64,000 bases of DNA from Acanthacorydalis orientalis (taxonomy: Eukaryota > Arthropoda > Insecta > Megaloptera > Corydalidae): NCBI GenBank assembly GCA_034766995.1, contig CM068322.1:1314589-1378588 (forward strand), in the 5' to 3' direction. Below the pieces are notes generated by a model. That model worked only from the letters and a program-made list of their open reading frames with translations, made no database searches and was not told the DNA's origin. This document shows positions 46,621 to 59,269 of the stretch, in pieces (the first letter of the stretch is position 1; the number at the start of each line of letters is the position of its first letter). A program made the position numbers and the translations under genes.

Positions 46621-46954
46621 TTTTAGTGTAGCATATGAACTAATATAGTAATTTGTATTTTACATCTATATACACAAACTTTTAATTCAAACACAGATCA
46701 ATTATTCTGTATAATATTATATCATAAACATATATAAATGAAATATAATTTTTAGGTTCATATATTTATTTACAAAAACAAAATAAAATAATTGTATTTG
46801 TTAGCAATTTATATCATTTGTATTTATATAATGGTTTATTTAAAAAAAATAATAAATGTAAACATCAAAAACTCACAAATTCAGTTGAGTAATAGCAAAA
46901 CCAAACTGATTTCAAATATGCATAAATGAAATAAAGATAATGTAATAATAATAA

Positions 46955-46957
<3 letters not shown>
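46619..46957. other. A+T-rich spacer, no gene seen
   Basis: Nothing recognised. Confidence 0.5.
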
Positions 46958-47051
<94 letters not shown>

Positions 47052-47052
47052 G
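46958..47052. repeat. (TA)n microsatellite
   Basis: About 95 bp of TA with two TTTATATA interruptions. Confidence 0.95.
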
Positions 47053-47179
47053 TCTATATTCAGAGGTTGATTTTTTGTTGCAAAAGAACATTTTTTAAAT
47101 TATTCCATAATTCACGTTCAGTATATGGAAAACTATATTTTTTTATTTTTTTTACCAATGGTAAGACTGTTTTATTTAA

Positions 47180-48060
47180 CCCTTTGCGGCCAAACCTTTT
47201 CCAAGTGTTGCTCGGTAGGTCCGTAATTATTTTCATAGAGTACTTCGGCAGGTTCGCACTTAAATCCAAGAAATTAGGGGAAAATAAAAATATTTGCTCT
47301 TTTTAATAAAAATAAAAAATAAACTTTTATATTCTTTGCAGTATTCTTATAAATGAAGTTATCTCATCACAATTTGAAATTTTTCATAGTATAGTATGTC
47401 TTGAAACAGTATCCTGGATGTAGACCTGTAGACCTAGTTTCCTAGCACATGTTTCGAAAAAAAAGTTGTTCGTTTTCTGTCACCAGCAATTTTTCTGTTC
47501 GAACAAATCAAACAATATTTTGTCTTTTCTTCAGAATGTGTAAAAATAAAATGTGGAAAATTGTACAATTCATGGTTATTCCATATCAGAAGTGGACGGT
47601 TTCGCTGATTTGGTCTTGATGTTTCTAAAATCTCTAATTAGCTGCATTGCTAGAGTTTGCTGAAATTTTTGGTGTTTGATAATTTGTTGATTTTTTTCTG
47701 GCAATAGTTTTTGTATAATATATGCGCGTTTACTATTGATACCTTCATACCCCAAATATTGACGAAAGTTTCTCTGCCATCTGTAGTCTACGTTTTTTCG
47801 CTGACACTATAGCTGAAATGTGCCAGGTGCTACGCATTGTTACCACTCGTTTAACTCGCCAAACTAGCACTAAAGTATTAGATTTCTTAAAACAAACAGT
47901 TTGCCCTTTCATCATTTTTGGATTTTTTATTTCTTTAGATAGATCATGGAGATTGATCATTACTATTCCACTTAAATAGCAATTTTGTTACATTTGAATG
48001 CAGTCTAAAAATAAGATTCGCTGAAATAAAATCGTTGTCCAATCACACTGGAGATAGGAT
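47180..48060 (-). mobile_element. piggyBac element, 3' half
   Basis: TTAA at 47176-47179 is followed by CCCTTTGCGGCCAAACC, a typical piggyBac terminus at its TTAA target. The transposase C-terminus follows on the minus strand, pointing toward this end. No second terminus (GGCCGCAAAGGGTTAA type) lies to the right, so the 5' half is lost. The right border is approximate. Confidence 0.75.
47390..47965 (-). pseudogene. piggyBac (PGBD4-like) transposase C-terminus
   Basis: On the minus strand, in changing frames, RSTWHISAIVSAKKRRLQ precedes the region with VSIVNARILYKN, then LPEKNQQIIKHQKFQQTLAM and QLIRDFRNIKTKSAKPSTSD, and at the end the Cys-rich tail (VCSNRKIAGDRKRTTFF, later GLHPGYCF). The order matches the C-terminal part of PGBD4-like transposases, whose cross-brace zinc finger binds the element ends. 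The core with the catalytic Asp residues is missing. This family differs from the piggyBac remnant at 12190-12728. Confidence 0.7.
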
Positions 48061-49149
48061 AGCAAAAGGTTCACATATTTATTTCCGTTGAAAATTTAAG
48101 GTACACTGTTAATATTTCTTACGAAGTATTTTGTATATTAATTGATGACTAATAGATTGAGCACCTAAATAATAAGTGATAATGGTAATAAAACAAAAAT
48201 AAATTTTTTTCCGAGTGTTCTTCACTCAGAATTTTATTATGCAATTCTTTTAACATATAAAAATAATGAAATAAGGATTGCCCTTTTTTTGTTAATGAAA
48301 TAAATTATATACGTTACAGATAATGTAAATATGGAACCAATATTGGTAGACAAATTGTTTATTTTACAACTAACACTCTTTCAAAACGGTCCAAGTAGTG
48401 AAATAAATATATTATGATTATAAGAATAATACATTAATTTTATTTATTTATACATGTCATGAATAATATAAAATCAGGAAAAGAAGAATTTATTTAAGAA
48501 ATTAAGTGTTTATCAGGCCAGTCACATAAAATCCATATTCTTTTATCGTAATACAAAGCACTGAATTTATAATTGTGTAAAAAAACCTACGTCGCAAAAA
48601 TTTTATGACAACCGCCTAATTTTTTCACTAATCACAGACAATTATATCAGTTTACATTTGTTTATATGTTAGGAATATAAGTTGTGAACAGAGTACATAA
48701 AATGTGTAAAAAAATATACTCATCAAAAGAAAATACATACTAGTCTATGTATTATGTAATAAAAGCAAAATAGTAGATATTTTTTACTCATATAATGTTT
48801 CTTAACTTCTTCATGGCACTTTTGTTAGATTATGTGTATGCACACGTGTTCTTGTATGTATGAGAATCATTGTTGTGAGAGAGTATCGGTATTGAAATAT
48901 GTTCAAGCGACAATCGAATGTTGATTGTCGAATGTTTCTATATTAATTGTTTAAGAAAAATATGTTTGATAAGTGAATTCAGACGAAAATTAGTGTCGTT
49001 GTATTACTTGTTTTCTTTTTGTTTTGCGATCATTCATATGGTCAGTCGCAATAAGCCGTTCGTTAATATAACATGTTTAATTCTGATAAGTATTTTATTC
49101 ATAAACTCAATATTTCACCCGTTCCTTAATACAACAATTTTAGTTTTAA
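48061..49149. other. A+T-rich spacer, no gene identified
   Basis: A 79-codon plus frame at 48918-49157 is strongly hydrophobic but low in complexity and ends inside the Rep-1 repeat. I do not call it a gene. Confidence 0.45.
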
Positions 49150-49260
49150 TATATTAAGCACTCTGAGTACAATGGAATCACAACCTAAATGCGCATAAAC
49201 AAAATTAAAAACTGTCAAAATCAATTATTGCATATTTTTAATCAGAAATAATTTAAAGAA
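49150..49260 (-). repeat. single arm of the foldback family (Rep-1)
   Basis: CTCTGAGTACAATGGAATCA followed by ATGCGCATAAAC and AAAACTGTCAAAATCAA is the reverse complement of the arm seen at 23548-23660. No inverted partner is evident. Confidence 0.6.
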
Positions 49261-49936
49261 GTGAAAAATTCATTTATAAAATGGTGGCTTCTTTTTTAAA
49301 AAAATATTTCATTTAAAGTTGGTATTTTTAATACCAAATTACAATAAAATATACTGGTAATTTAATTTCAATATAATTCGAACACTAATTCTGTTTTCCA
49401 AATACAAATACTTTCGTATTCATGTCACTCTCTATGGATGAATGAAGTAAACATTTGATTTTGATAAATATCTGAGTGTAATATAAAATTCATCTACGTC
49501 GTAAGATTGTTTTTGTAAAATTGTTAGAAAACCTTGTAAAAAGTTTAAATTGCGTAATAAGAACAATTCAGGGATAAGATTTAAAAGTGAAAGAAAGAGC
49601 ATATATAACGGTGTTAAGATATACTGGAATAATGAACAATGCACGAGATTTGAATCTTGTTTATAAAACAGAAAATATAGCACATATCGTACATACAGAA
49701 AGGAGAGAAATTTTGTTTAATAAGCGTACCATATTCTAAATACAAATATTAAAAGCCTAATGGAACAGGTAACATTAAGAAAAAAGTGACACGGGTCAGT
49801 TAAGTAAAAATAATAAACTGATACAAAGTACAAGATGTAATACTCGTATAATGATGTTTTTTTCTTTTATAGTTATGAGAGAAACGAATTCTTATTTAAT
49901 CTATGGACTATTAATATGTGAATCTATTTTCATCGA

Positions 49937-49937
<1 letters not shown>
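49261..49937. other. A+T-rich spacer, no gene seen
   Basis: An 83-codon minus frame at 49432-49683 is Leu/Phe/Tyr-rich with no known motif. Confidence 0.45.
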
Positions 49938-50004
<67 letters not shown>

Positions 50005-50124
50005 GCACACATACATACATGCATCGATATGGTTGGGAAGTCGTTATGATATAATTTCATGTAATAAGAACATATCGGAGTAAAATAAACATCTATAAAC
50101 TTTATATATATATATATATATATA
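49938..50124. repeat. (TA)n arrays at 49938-50004 and 50103-50124
   Basis: The first array continues into CACACATACATACATG. A short unique stretch separates it from the second. Confidence 0.9.
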
Positions 50125-50745
50125 AAGATGGTAAACATCAACGTATTCTAGCAGGTAAAGATTAACATTATATTATGGCTGTAACAAGACACATATCTAA
50201 CAACAACCGGTAGTGACGCATAACTTGTCTCTCCATTTACATCAAACCTGCTCAACTTGCCCAGGAAGGAAGAAGTAGTATTGCAGCTATTTTCTGAGAC
50301 CAGTACGTGATATTGTATTTGAAAAATATTCCAAAACTTTGGCATCTAAATTTAATTCATGGTTTTTTGTAAGGTGAATATCCTTATATACAACAATGTA
50401 AAAATTATTTACAGTAAACAATAAATTGTACAAGTATACTTAACAAGATTTTTATAATAAAAATATTCTGTTTATCATCTAAACTAATTAAAAATAAATA
50501 TCTTGTTTATTTATATAAACATTGACATAGTTATAGTTTGATTATACATAAAATAAATTTGTTTATTTTATTATCAGCGTTATACTAAATTCACATTAAT
50601 AATATGGAGAATAACTTACAAAATACAAGAAATTATGATCCTCAAATAGACTAGGTCCTTACCTGGAAAAAAAGAAGCAGTATTAAAATATGTTTGTTAA
50701 TTATCATTTACAATTTTTGATATTAATATTATAAACACATGAAAA
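50125..50745. other. spacer, no gene identified
   Basis: Slightly G+C-richer at 50190-50300 with a 65-codon minus frame and no known motif. Confidence 0.45.
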
Positions 50746-50758
50746 CATAAACACACAT

Positions 50759-50831
<73 letters not shown>

Positions 50832-51100
50832 ATATATACGTCTGTAAATACATAAAAGTAATTTAAAAAGTTCCTCAAGTTATAAAATTCTACAGATACA
50901 ATCGAAATTTATGTTTTTTTCTAGGTATTTTTTTATAGTACAGGATATTTAAATCTCTAATGTTTACTATTACTTGTAAGTAATTCCTCTATCTTGAGGT
51001 CACTTCCAAAGTTTCACTACAATATTTTTTTCTCTTTTTCGACAGTAAAAGTTCTATATTTGTTATTTTCATTTTAACAATATATACTTATATAGATATA

Positions 51101-51140
<40 letters not shown>
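50746..51140. repeat. (CA)n(TA)n at 50746-50827 and (TA)n at 51088-51140
   Basis: Two microsatellites with about 260 bp of unremarkable spacer between them. Confidence 0.9.
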
Positions 51141-51143
<3 letters not shown>

Positions 51144-52372
51144 CCAATAAAAAATTGTTAATATTATCACCCGAATAAATGATAATCTGACAGAAAACGT
51201 CAGAATAATATAGTGGGAGAACAAAGACTTCTCAGTCAAACTTGATTTGTAACTAAATTCTAAGTAATTTCAATCACTTTTGTTAGGTTTTCATTGCCAT
51301 GTACGGTGAATCGTATGCATTCATCAACAATCTCGACATACTTAATACATTGTCAAAATTGTAAAATTCTACATTTACGACTATATCCATTTAACGATAA
51401 AAATGAAAGACAATTTTTCTACAACTATGATTTATTTATTCTGCAAGTCAAAGACGAAGCACGGACTTACCAAACCCAACGATTCATAAAACGAACGAAT
51501 GGCATATCGATTCAAAACTCTGATCAATAATGGTGCTGCCTTTTACTTTTCTGTATTTATAATAAAAATAAATATTATCAAATTGTAAATTTACTTTCAA
51601 TGCAGTAAATTTAAGTTTAAAAATATACTCTATTTATTATTTCTTTACGTCATGATTTTATAAAGTTAAACTAGAAATAGATGCACGCCATTGATAATGG
51701 CTTATATAGAAACAAGAAAAGAATACGAAGTGGAACATTCTATCACTGCTGTACATTATCTACTATTAAAGAAATAGTTCGTTTAATAAAACAAAAGTGA
51801 AACAGTTTTTATGAATTCATTTAAGAAATATATGTATAGTCTTGCTGATATAATAATATCAACACTTCATCATTTAAAATTTAAATCTGAAAAAAATGAA
51901 TAATTATCGTTAATACAAGCTTAATGTAAAGAGGAAAATATGAATAAAATTTATATTTGAAATACCGTAGTCTCTCAGGCGAGTATTATATGCGTGTTTT
52001 ATACTCTAATCTATTTGTGTAGTTGAGCACGCGATGCACTTTTATCTATAAAATCCGGCTAATAATTAATATTTCGTTTTACTTCTTTTCCTTTTGTTTG
52101 ATTTATGAATTAAATCTACTTACTCACGACATTCTTCAATCAAATATATATCCTAGTTCACAAGTACTATATATTACAAATTTCTTTCGCAGAAGGCTGA
52201 AAAGTAGGACAGAACAATAAGTATGAATACGATCACGCAACTCTAAATAATAAGAAAATGCATAAGCACTGCATTCGAATCAGAACAATGAAGCATTAGG
52301 GTTGTCCAGATGCACGTAATTATTATGTACTATTGTACATTAATACAAAAAATTTAAAACAAATTAAAATTA
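51141..52372. other. spacer, no gene identified
   Basis: A 78-codon plus frame at 51294-51530 has ordinary composition but no family signature. Confidence 0.45.
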
Positions 52373-52448
52373 ATATATATATATATATATATACCAGCAG
52401 GAGCAGGAGCGTTTGCCAATCCACTGCTGGAAAAAGGCCTCTTCCATG

Positions 52449-52503
<55 letters not shown>
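52373..52503. repeat. (TA)n array split by a SINE/LINE-like fragment
   Basis: TA runs at 52373-52393 and 52451-52503 enclose 57 bp with GTTTGCCAATCCACTGCTGG followed by AAAAAGGCCTCTTCCATG. The CCACTGCTGGA..AGGCCTC motif is widespread in insect retroposon-derived repeats. The right TA run touches the Tigger element. Confidence 0.6.
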
Positions 52504-52507
<4 letters not shown>

Positions 52508-52689
52508 AGAATTCCAATCATCCGGTATAACATCTGTCCACGGCTATGCCGGATAATTTCTGGATACGCAGATTGTATGGATTTTTAATTAATGAAGGTG
52601 CGCACGTTGTTATTTGAGTTATATAATGAAGATATTTATTGAGTGTAATTATTATACATAGTATGTATATATTTATAGGTCCACGCTAT

Positions 52690-53303
52690 CCTTGCTGACT
52701 ATATATCTCGGAGCAGCCGATTTTCTTTTTGAAACCAAATTTTTTGATGGAAGCGTTTTGTAAAATAGACCTGTTTCATCGGCGTTACACACATCTGTTC
52801 ATATGCTTCTCTAACTTCAATGAATTTTGTTTTATAAGCAGCAGCAGCTGCTGCATCAATCGAAAGCGTTTTTCGGTGAACTCCGTGTTGTCTAATTCCA
52901 TGGAATGGTTTGAAGTTTTTTAGCTAACCTTGACTTGCCTTTAAATCGGGTTCTTTATTCATTTTTTCAATAAAAAGAAGCGCTTGTTCACACAGAACAT
53001 TATCCGATATAAAATCTCCGAGACTATGTTTTTGCAAAAGCCAAACAAAAAGTGCTTCGTCCAAAGCTGTGTTTTGTGGTTTTCTCATTATTTTTTGACT
53101 CGACTTACTTGTTTCGATATCTTCTTGAAATTTTAACATTTCTGCTTGCTTTTTTTTAAGTCGTAGATAATTGATGATTCAATGTTGTAATCATGACATA
53201 TTTTCTGTACAGGAACACCTTTTTTCAACAAATCAACCATTTTAAGTTTATCATGTAGTGTGAACTCTACACGCTTTCTTCTTTTAGACTTTTCCGTATG
53301 CAT
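52690..53303 (-). pseudogene. Tigger/jerky-type (CENP-B-like) transposase, N-terminal half
   Basis: Starts MHTEKSKRRKRVEFTLHDKL with the CENP-B-type HTH (MVDLLKKGVPVQKICHDYNI), then the second HTH (RKPQNTALDEALFVWLLQKH, CEQALLFIEKMNKEPDLKAS), a TAG where Trp is expected, then LKNFKPFHGIRQHGVHRKTL. After a frame shift comes CNADETGLFYKTLPSKN with the first catalytic Asp of the DDE_1 domain, then KSAAPRY, where the match stops. The rest of the catalytic domain was deleted up to the 3' end. An Ala run from a GCA/GCT repeat lies in the linker. Confidence 0.85.
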
Positions 53304-53529
53304 TTAACCAAATAAATTGATTAAATCGTACCAAAGACAATCAGTTCAATAATTAAATGATGACTGATTTAAGAACAAAATCGAAATGTGCTAAAAAATA
53401 TGTCAGCAAATTACAGCAGTGCCAGCAAAAATAGAAACAAAATCAATTTAGACAACGAAAGAATATTCATTAACTTAAAATAAGAATATGTTAAAACAAA
53501 AAAAATATTTATTTGGTGTAGCACTATAA

Positions 53530-53542
53530 TATATATATATAT
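53530..53542. repeat. short (TA)n at the left edge of the nested mariner
   Basis: Thirteen bp of TA followed by TTAAGTAACTTAG, a candidate mariner end. Confidence 0.6.
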
Positions 53543-53599
53543 TAAGTAACTTAGAAAATTCTCTCATTTTTGAATTAAGAAAAAAACACTTGAGTATTT

Positions 53600-54610
53600 T
53601 TACATAAAATAACTATATTCATCAAAATATCCACCTTCGCATTGAACAACCCTTTTCCAGCGAGAAGATAATTTATAAATTCAATTTTTATAAAACTAAT
53701 TATTTTTATTTTCAAAAAATATAGACATTTACATTTTTAATTCTTCTTCATTATTAAATTGTTTACCACGTGTATGATTGGCCAAAGATAAAAATAGGCG
53801 ATAATCTGATAGAGATACGTCTGGCGAATACGGAGCATGGGGGAGGATCTCCCACTCGAAATTCATAATTTTTGTTCTGGTCTCTACTGCGACGTGTGGT
53901 CGTGCGTTATCTTGCAAAAATAAAACTTTTTTACGATTTACAAGTGCTGGCTGTTTTTGTTGTAATGCATCGTGTACTCGTTGAAGTTGCTCACTATAAA
54001 TATTTTACGTTAGGATTTGACCCACTCATAGATATTCGTGGTGAATAATTCCTTTTGAAGTCCACCAAACATAGAGAAGAAGTTTTCGCGGTGTTAACTT
54101 TCCTTTAGGACTTTGTGTGACAGGATCATCTAATGAAAGCCAGTGATGAGTACGTTTGTAGTTGGAATAAATAGTCCATTTTTCATCAGTGGTCAAATTT
54201 TGATCCAAAAAGTTCTCTGATTTTAGTCGTGAAATAAAAGATGTACATATTGTAAGACGTTGTAATCTATTATTGAGAGTAAATTCGTGTGGTACCCATT
54301 TACTTAATTTCCACCTCTTTCCTATCTGTAAATGCTTCCGTACTGTTTCGTCACTTACTTTAAACAATTCTGCAAGCTGTTGGCACGTTAAACTGGAATT
54401 TCTAGCAATCATTTTCTCCGATTCGTCGGTATTTAAATTTGATGGTATGCCTGATCTGATCTCGTCTTTAATGGATTCATCTCCGACAAAAATTTTTTTA
54501 AACCATCTCTGGGGCTGTTCTTCATGTAACTTGATGTTCTCCAAACGCAGTACAAATTTTTTGCAGTTTCTGTAGCGTTAGTCCCAAGCTATATATATGA
54601 AAAGTCCCAT
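53600..54610 (-). pseudogene. mariner transposase nested in the Tigger element
   Basis: From about 54610 leftward: GTNATETAKKI-like first residues, then a frame of 172 codons (54544-54026) with QPQRWFKKIFVGDESIKDEI, the second HTH (TCQQLAELFKVSDETVRKHL), KLSKWVPHEF, LTTDEKWTIYSN (first Asp) and KLLLYVWWTSKGIIHHEYL. After a gap, MQDNARPHVAVETRTK (second Asp) and YSPDVSLSDYRLFLSLANHT (third Asp) appear at 53917-53729, and the C-terminus SSRWKRVVQCEGGYFDE ends near 53605. All catalytic Asp remain, but frames are broken. Its inverted ends are not clear. Confidence 0.85.
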
Positions 54611-54818
54611 AAAGTAAACACGCGCGTACTACACTATTTTTTACAGACATTTTTAAGGGTTAGAATTATTTTTTAAATTAAAGTGAACAGTTCAAAATTC
54701 ATTTAAAACACATGCCAATATTACTGATAAACAATTCTTGGAATTTTGTCCGATACCAAGTGTAAACAATTCTTGGAATTATTGATCGTTATAACAGCAA
54801 CAGAACTTTCTTGGTTAC

Positions 54819-54941
<123 letters not shown>

Positions 54942-54991
54942 GTTATAACTATCTGGCCGGATAATAGATTTCCTCGATAATTGGAGTTCTA

Positions 54992-54994
<3 letters not shown>

Positions 54995-55069
<75 letters not shown>
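54995..55069. repeat. (TA)n right flank of the Tigger element
   Basis: TA array of about 75 bp starting at the base after the inverted end. Confidence 0.95.
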
Positions 55070-55070
<1 letters not shown>

Positions 55071-56981
55071 AAAATAGTAACTATTTACCTTCGATATTAT
55101 GTTGATGTTATCCTTCAAAAGTTCTTAACGTTACTGTTGTTTTCAATTAATGTATCATAAAAAACCAAGTATATCAGAATTATTAAATAGCGAACTATGC
55201 TTTTTATTTAAAATTCGATTTTAAATAATAATATTCAATCTTTAATAAAATCTTCTTCAACTAGTAATTTTAATTCTCATAAGTTGATTATATGAACTTT
55301 ATATTCTATACATGAATTAAAATTCATACTTTTCTATTTCAAATGAAATGTGCTTGATTTATGTTCGATTACTACTGTAAGAAAATAATTTAAGTTTGAT
55401 TTTTATCTTCAATTTTCAAATTATTTAAGTTCTGAAAAGTGCACAATACGAATAGTTCTATAAAAGTAATAAAATACAAGATTCATAAAAAACTACAATG
55501 TAAGAACTTACACTTTCAAATATTTCACAATTATTGTATTCGTAATACCTTATTAATTTGTATTAACGAAAAATACTAAATTTTCAATTTCACGTCGTGT
55601 TACGAAATACATTTAAGAACTAAATTTAATTTAAACATGACAAATGTTTAGTGGGGAAAGTTTTAAATTATTTAATTATATTTTATGTGAGCAACAAAGA
55701 ACAGTAAACTATTTTCTGTGCATCCCTCGGCAACGTCACAAAAACGAATAAACTGAAAAATATCTCTGTTAGTCACAATTTACTCGTGATTACTTTCACT
55801 TTTTTATAATTCCGAGATAAATGAATTACAAAATAAAATCCGTTGTCTTTGTATGCTAATTTAAAAAATGCATAAAATGAAGAAAACATGAGAATTGAAA
55901 GTGTATATAAATTACTTTAATTAACAAATCGTGTCATTTCTTAACTAGTTAAACGCCAAACGTTTTTTGACTGTGTGAGAAAATCGTCACTCTCTCTAAT
56001 CAGTAACGGCAATACTTGTATCATATTTTTGCATTACTCTAAATTTTTGCAAAATTTAGTCGGCTGCAGCAATAAATCTTTAATGCTACAAATTTAAAAA
56101 TTGCCCCTTAACGAAAAACTAGAACTAATGTGGCAATGAACAATATAAACATTTAAAAATATTAATATTGCGATGGAAGAGTAGATTTTGAAAAGTATAT
56201 TAACAAAAATATATGAAAATAACTTAATAATTAACTCAAGATAAAAGAGAATATGACTGTGAAGTGAGTGTTGAATATGACTATGAGTCGAAATCCGGAA
56301 CTCAAAAACCAGATATATTAAACATATTTGGGTACAATTTCAATTATCGAATTTATTATTTCATTTTCATTTATTTTATATTAATTTTCAATTGTTACAT
56401 AAACTAATAAATATTTACTGTTCAAGGTTATTCTTGACTCTAAAAATCTTAACAAAAAGAGCAAAACAATGCCAATTTTTTATAAATGAATATGAATAAT
56501 GAGACTCCTGAAACAGTGGTAACAATAATGGTAAATAATAATCTATTTTTGAGATTGACATATTTAAAGAATAGTAATGAAAAATAAAAAGATAATTTAC
56601 TCTATTAGAGAAGTAAGTATTAAAACATTATTTTACTATTATTAAAATGAATTAAAGTTGATATTCCAAAAAAAATGAGAAAGAAATGGCCAGTTATTCA
56701 TCTTACAATTATTAAAATTAAAAGAAGAGTGTTATATCGTACTGGATGTGTTATTATTTTCATATATTTACAACTTTATAACATATATTGGTAAAAGTGT
56801 ATCATAAAAAAAATGTGAAAAAATATAGTTAGTACAAAAAAGAATAGATGGTGGAAAAAAATGTTGAATTAACATTTAACACCAGACTGTGTTTATCTGT
56901 GCTTATATTTCAAAGTAAAGGTCTTCAACTATACCTATCGATTACTATTATCTTTTAAATTTGTTTTCTAATACTGATTTT

Positions 56982-57012
<31 letters not shown>

Positions 57013-57744
57013 CATACACGTATGAATGTTTTACTATATACTTTATATTGTCTCACTGGAATTTTTAAAATGTGTGATATAGTTATGTATTTTTTATTTC
57101 ACTTTTTATGAACTATATGTGTATAGGGTATATTATTTATACATCAAAAAGCTATCATATTGATCATATTTATGAACTATTTCAAAAAATATATTTTATA
57201 TATTATAAGTATTTTTTTTTAATAAAATTATAATTTGAATAACAGAGAAATAGTAATTGTGTGTTGTGTGTAATTTGTATATTACACATATAGTAAAAAT
57301 TAATATAAAAATGTTGAAAAATTGGCATGAATCGTAGGAAAATGAACTTTAAGACATGTGTTAAGTATATGCATTTGACATTTATTTCAATACAATAAAC
57401 ACACTATCCCTGTAAGAAATATATTGTAGAATATAGTAAATTATAATGTTTAATGCTAGTAACAAATGAGACTCGTTTTTGTATGATATCCAGCTAAAAG
57501 GTTTACGAATTTATAAGATTTTATACACCAATTGAAATAATAGTAATATGTCCTGATTGTTATGAAAATTTCAAAAATACTTTCAGAATTTTTAATAGCA
57601 CTATTTTAATTTCGTTACATACACTATTATTCCCCGTATTCTAAATTATGAAAACCCCTTTTTGGAATCAATTAAAACATGTTATGTGGCTCTTAAAAGT
57701 AGAATGTTTCTGAATTCCAGAAAAGTCTCATATGCTGTCACAAA
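55070..57744. other. A+T-rich spacer, no gene seen
   Basis: About 2.7 kb without a frame of 60 codons or more. Only a (CA)n(TA)n microsatellite at 56983-57015 stands out. This is the longest element-free stretch in the window. Confidence 0.55.
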
Positions 57745-57816
57745 TGCTTTTTTTGACTCCACAAATCACACAAAAATTTTCAATCAAAAATATTCAATAA
57801 ATTGTTATTGATTATA

Positions 57817-58714
57817 CGAGGTCAGACAATTAAGTAATGCGATCGATTTTTTTTCTCGGCCTGTGGTAACACTGCGAACCTGTAACTCCGCCACCGTAAT
57901 AGCAGATCTCTACTCTCTCGATTGAGACCTTGACCACCCTCGTACGATCATTTCTTCGCCAGCTGTTTAGTGTTTTGTAACAACGCGCGAGTAGTGCATG
58001 TCACGAAAATGGAACAGAGAAATTTAGAGCAACGGTGCGCGATAAAATTTTGTGCAAAACTCGGCGAAACCGCGACAGAAACTTATGAAAAAGTGCTTAA
58101 AGTGTATGGTAGTGATGCCCTGAGTCGTAGTCAGGTGCTTCGGTGGCATGCCGATTTTAAAAAAGGCGATTTTAAAGTGAAAACCATGTTGATTTGCTTC
58201 TTCGACAGCAAAGGGGTGGTTCACAAAGAGTTCGTACCACCTGGACAAACCGTAAATCAAGTATTCTACCGCAATGTGCTCGAAAAATTACGAAAAAGGG
58301 TGCTCAGAGTGCGTCCAGAGATCGCGAAGACTTGGGTTCTGCATCACGACAATGCTCCCTGTCACAGTGCGTTCAGTGTCTCTCAGTTTTTGGCGTCTAA
58401 AGGCATCGCAACGTTACCACAACCGCCCTATTCACCGGACATGTCACCCTGCGACTTTTTCCTATTCTCCCATATGAAAAAATTCGTCAAAGGTCGACAT
58501 TTTGACTCCGTTGAAGATATCCAAGAATCTGTGACGAGGGTACTCGGAGAGGTCCCACAATAAGTGTTCCAGAATTGTTACGAAAACTGGAAAACTCGCT
58601 GGAATAAGTGTATAGATGCGGGAGGGGACTACTTTGAAGGGGATCGCAGCGATGTACCTTAATTTTTAAATATACTTGATTTTTGAATTTTGTCGCATTA
58701 CTTGTCTGTCCTCG
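57817..58714 (+). mobile_element. family C mariner, copy C3, middle deleted (898 bp)
   Basis: The left end CGAGGTCAGACAATTAAGTA is intact. The right end carries a 4-bp loss and one change (CGCATTACTTGTCTGTCCTCG on the plus strand, read in two parts). TA is duplicated at 57815-57816 and 58715-58716. Unlike C1 and C2 it keeps the native start and first HTH, and has lost the part between the HTH and the KVKTMLICFF block. Confidence 0.9.
58009..58662 (+). pseudogene. family C mariner transposase with central deletion
   Basis: From ATG at 58009: MEQRNLEQRCAIKFCAKLGE and SDALSRSQVLRWHADFKKGD (first HTH), then directly KVKTMLICFFDSKGVVHKEF, so the second HTH and the first catalytic Asp are missing. 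VLHHDNAPCH and SPDMSPCDFFLF keep the second and third Asp, 34 residues apart. At 58561 a TAA replaces a Glu codon after GEVPQ. The C-terminus (VFQNCYENWKTRWNKCIDAG) follows in frame to 58662. Confidence 0.85.
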
Positions 58715-58930
58715 TATTCTACTGTCCCGTATGCAAATTTTTATAGCAACACCAACATCCTTAGAAATCCAAAATTAATCGGATTTTTTAGTAACTTGGC
58801 GCTCTGTCGATTTTGGCGTTGCTATCGAAACGCAAACAAGCGACAATCGAAAATCAATAATAATTTATTGAATATTTCTGATCCAAAAGTTTGCTGTGGT
58901 TTATGGTGTAAAAAAGAGTTCATTTGTGAA

Positions 58931-59269
58931 AGTGAATTTATCCACAGCGTCAAAAATATACCGTCATCTCTCTTATGCTTTTGAAAGTCTATATATACTA
59001 ACACTAGTTTTGTCTGAATTGTTAAATTGTAATTTCAAAAGATAGCAGATTTCAAGAAAATAAGTTACGAATACTACGGGGGCAACTAAATTGAAGCTTT
59101 AATTAATATTTTTTAAAATATTAAATATTTAAATTTTAATTTTTCAGATAAACTAGATCCTTAGATATTTATACGATTGAAGATCATAGTGCAGGGATGA
59201 ACTATTATAAATTAAATTTTCATCATAATACCTCTTACCTAACATAGATTAATGAACAATGTTCAATTG
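58931..59269. other. A+T-rich spacer, no gene seen
   Basis: Nothing recognised. Confidence 0.5.

Larger units (their letters stand above)
57745..58930. mobile_element. foldback MITE (Rep-1) interrupted by a mariner
   Basis: The left arm starts CCACAAATCACACAAAAATT and includes ATCAAAAATATTCAATAAAT up to 57816. After the mariner it resumes at 58717 with ATGCAAATTTTTATAGCAAC. The right arm (about 58810-58920) is the reverse complement: TTGGCGTTGCTATCG, then AATCAATAATAATTTATTGA and ATATTTCTGAT. Removing the mariner leaves a foldback of about 290 bp, like the copy at 23545-23905. Confidence 0.7.

Noticed and set aside
48918..49157. 79-codon hydrophobic frame that could be a small membrane protein
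   Set aside because: Composition is that of A+T-rich DNA, and the frame ends in a repeat arm; no family signature.
58676..58984. 102-codon plus frame with several Cys
   Set aside because: It starts in the 3' end of mariner C3 and runs through the foldback arms, so it is a chance frame in repeat DNA.
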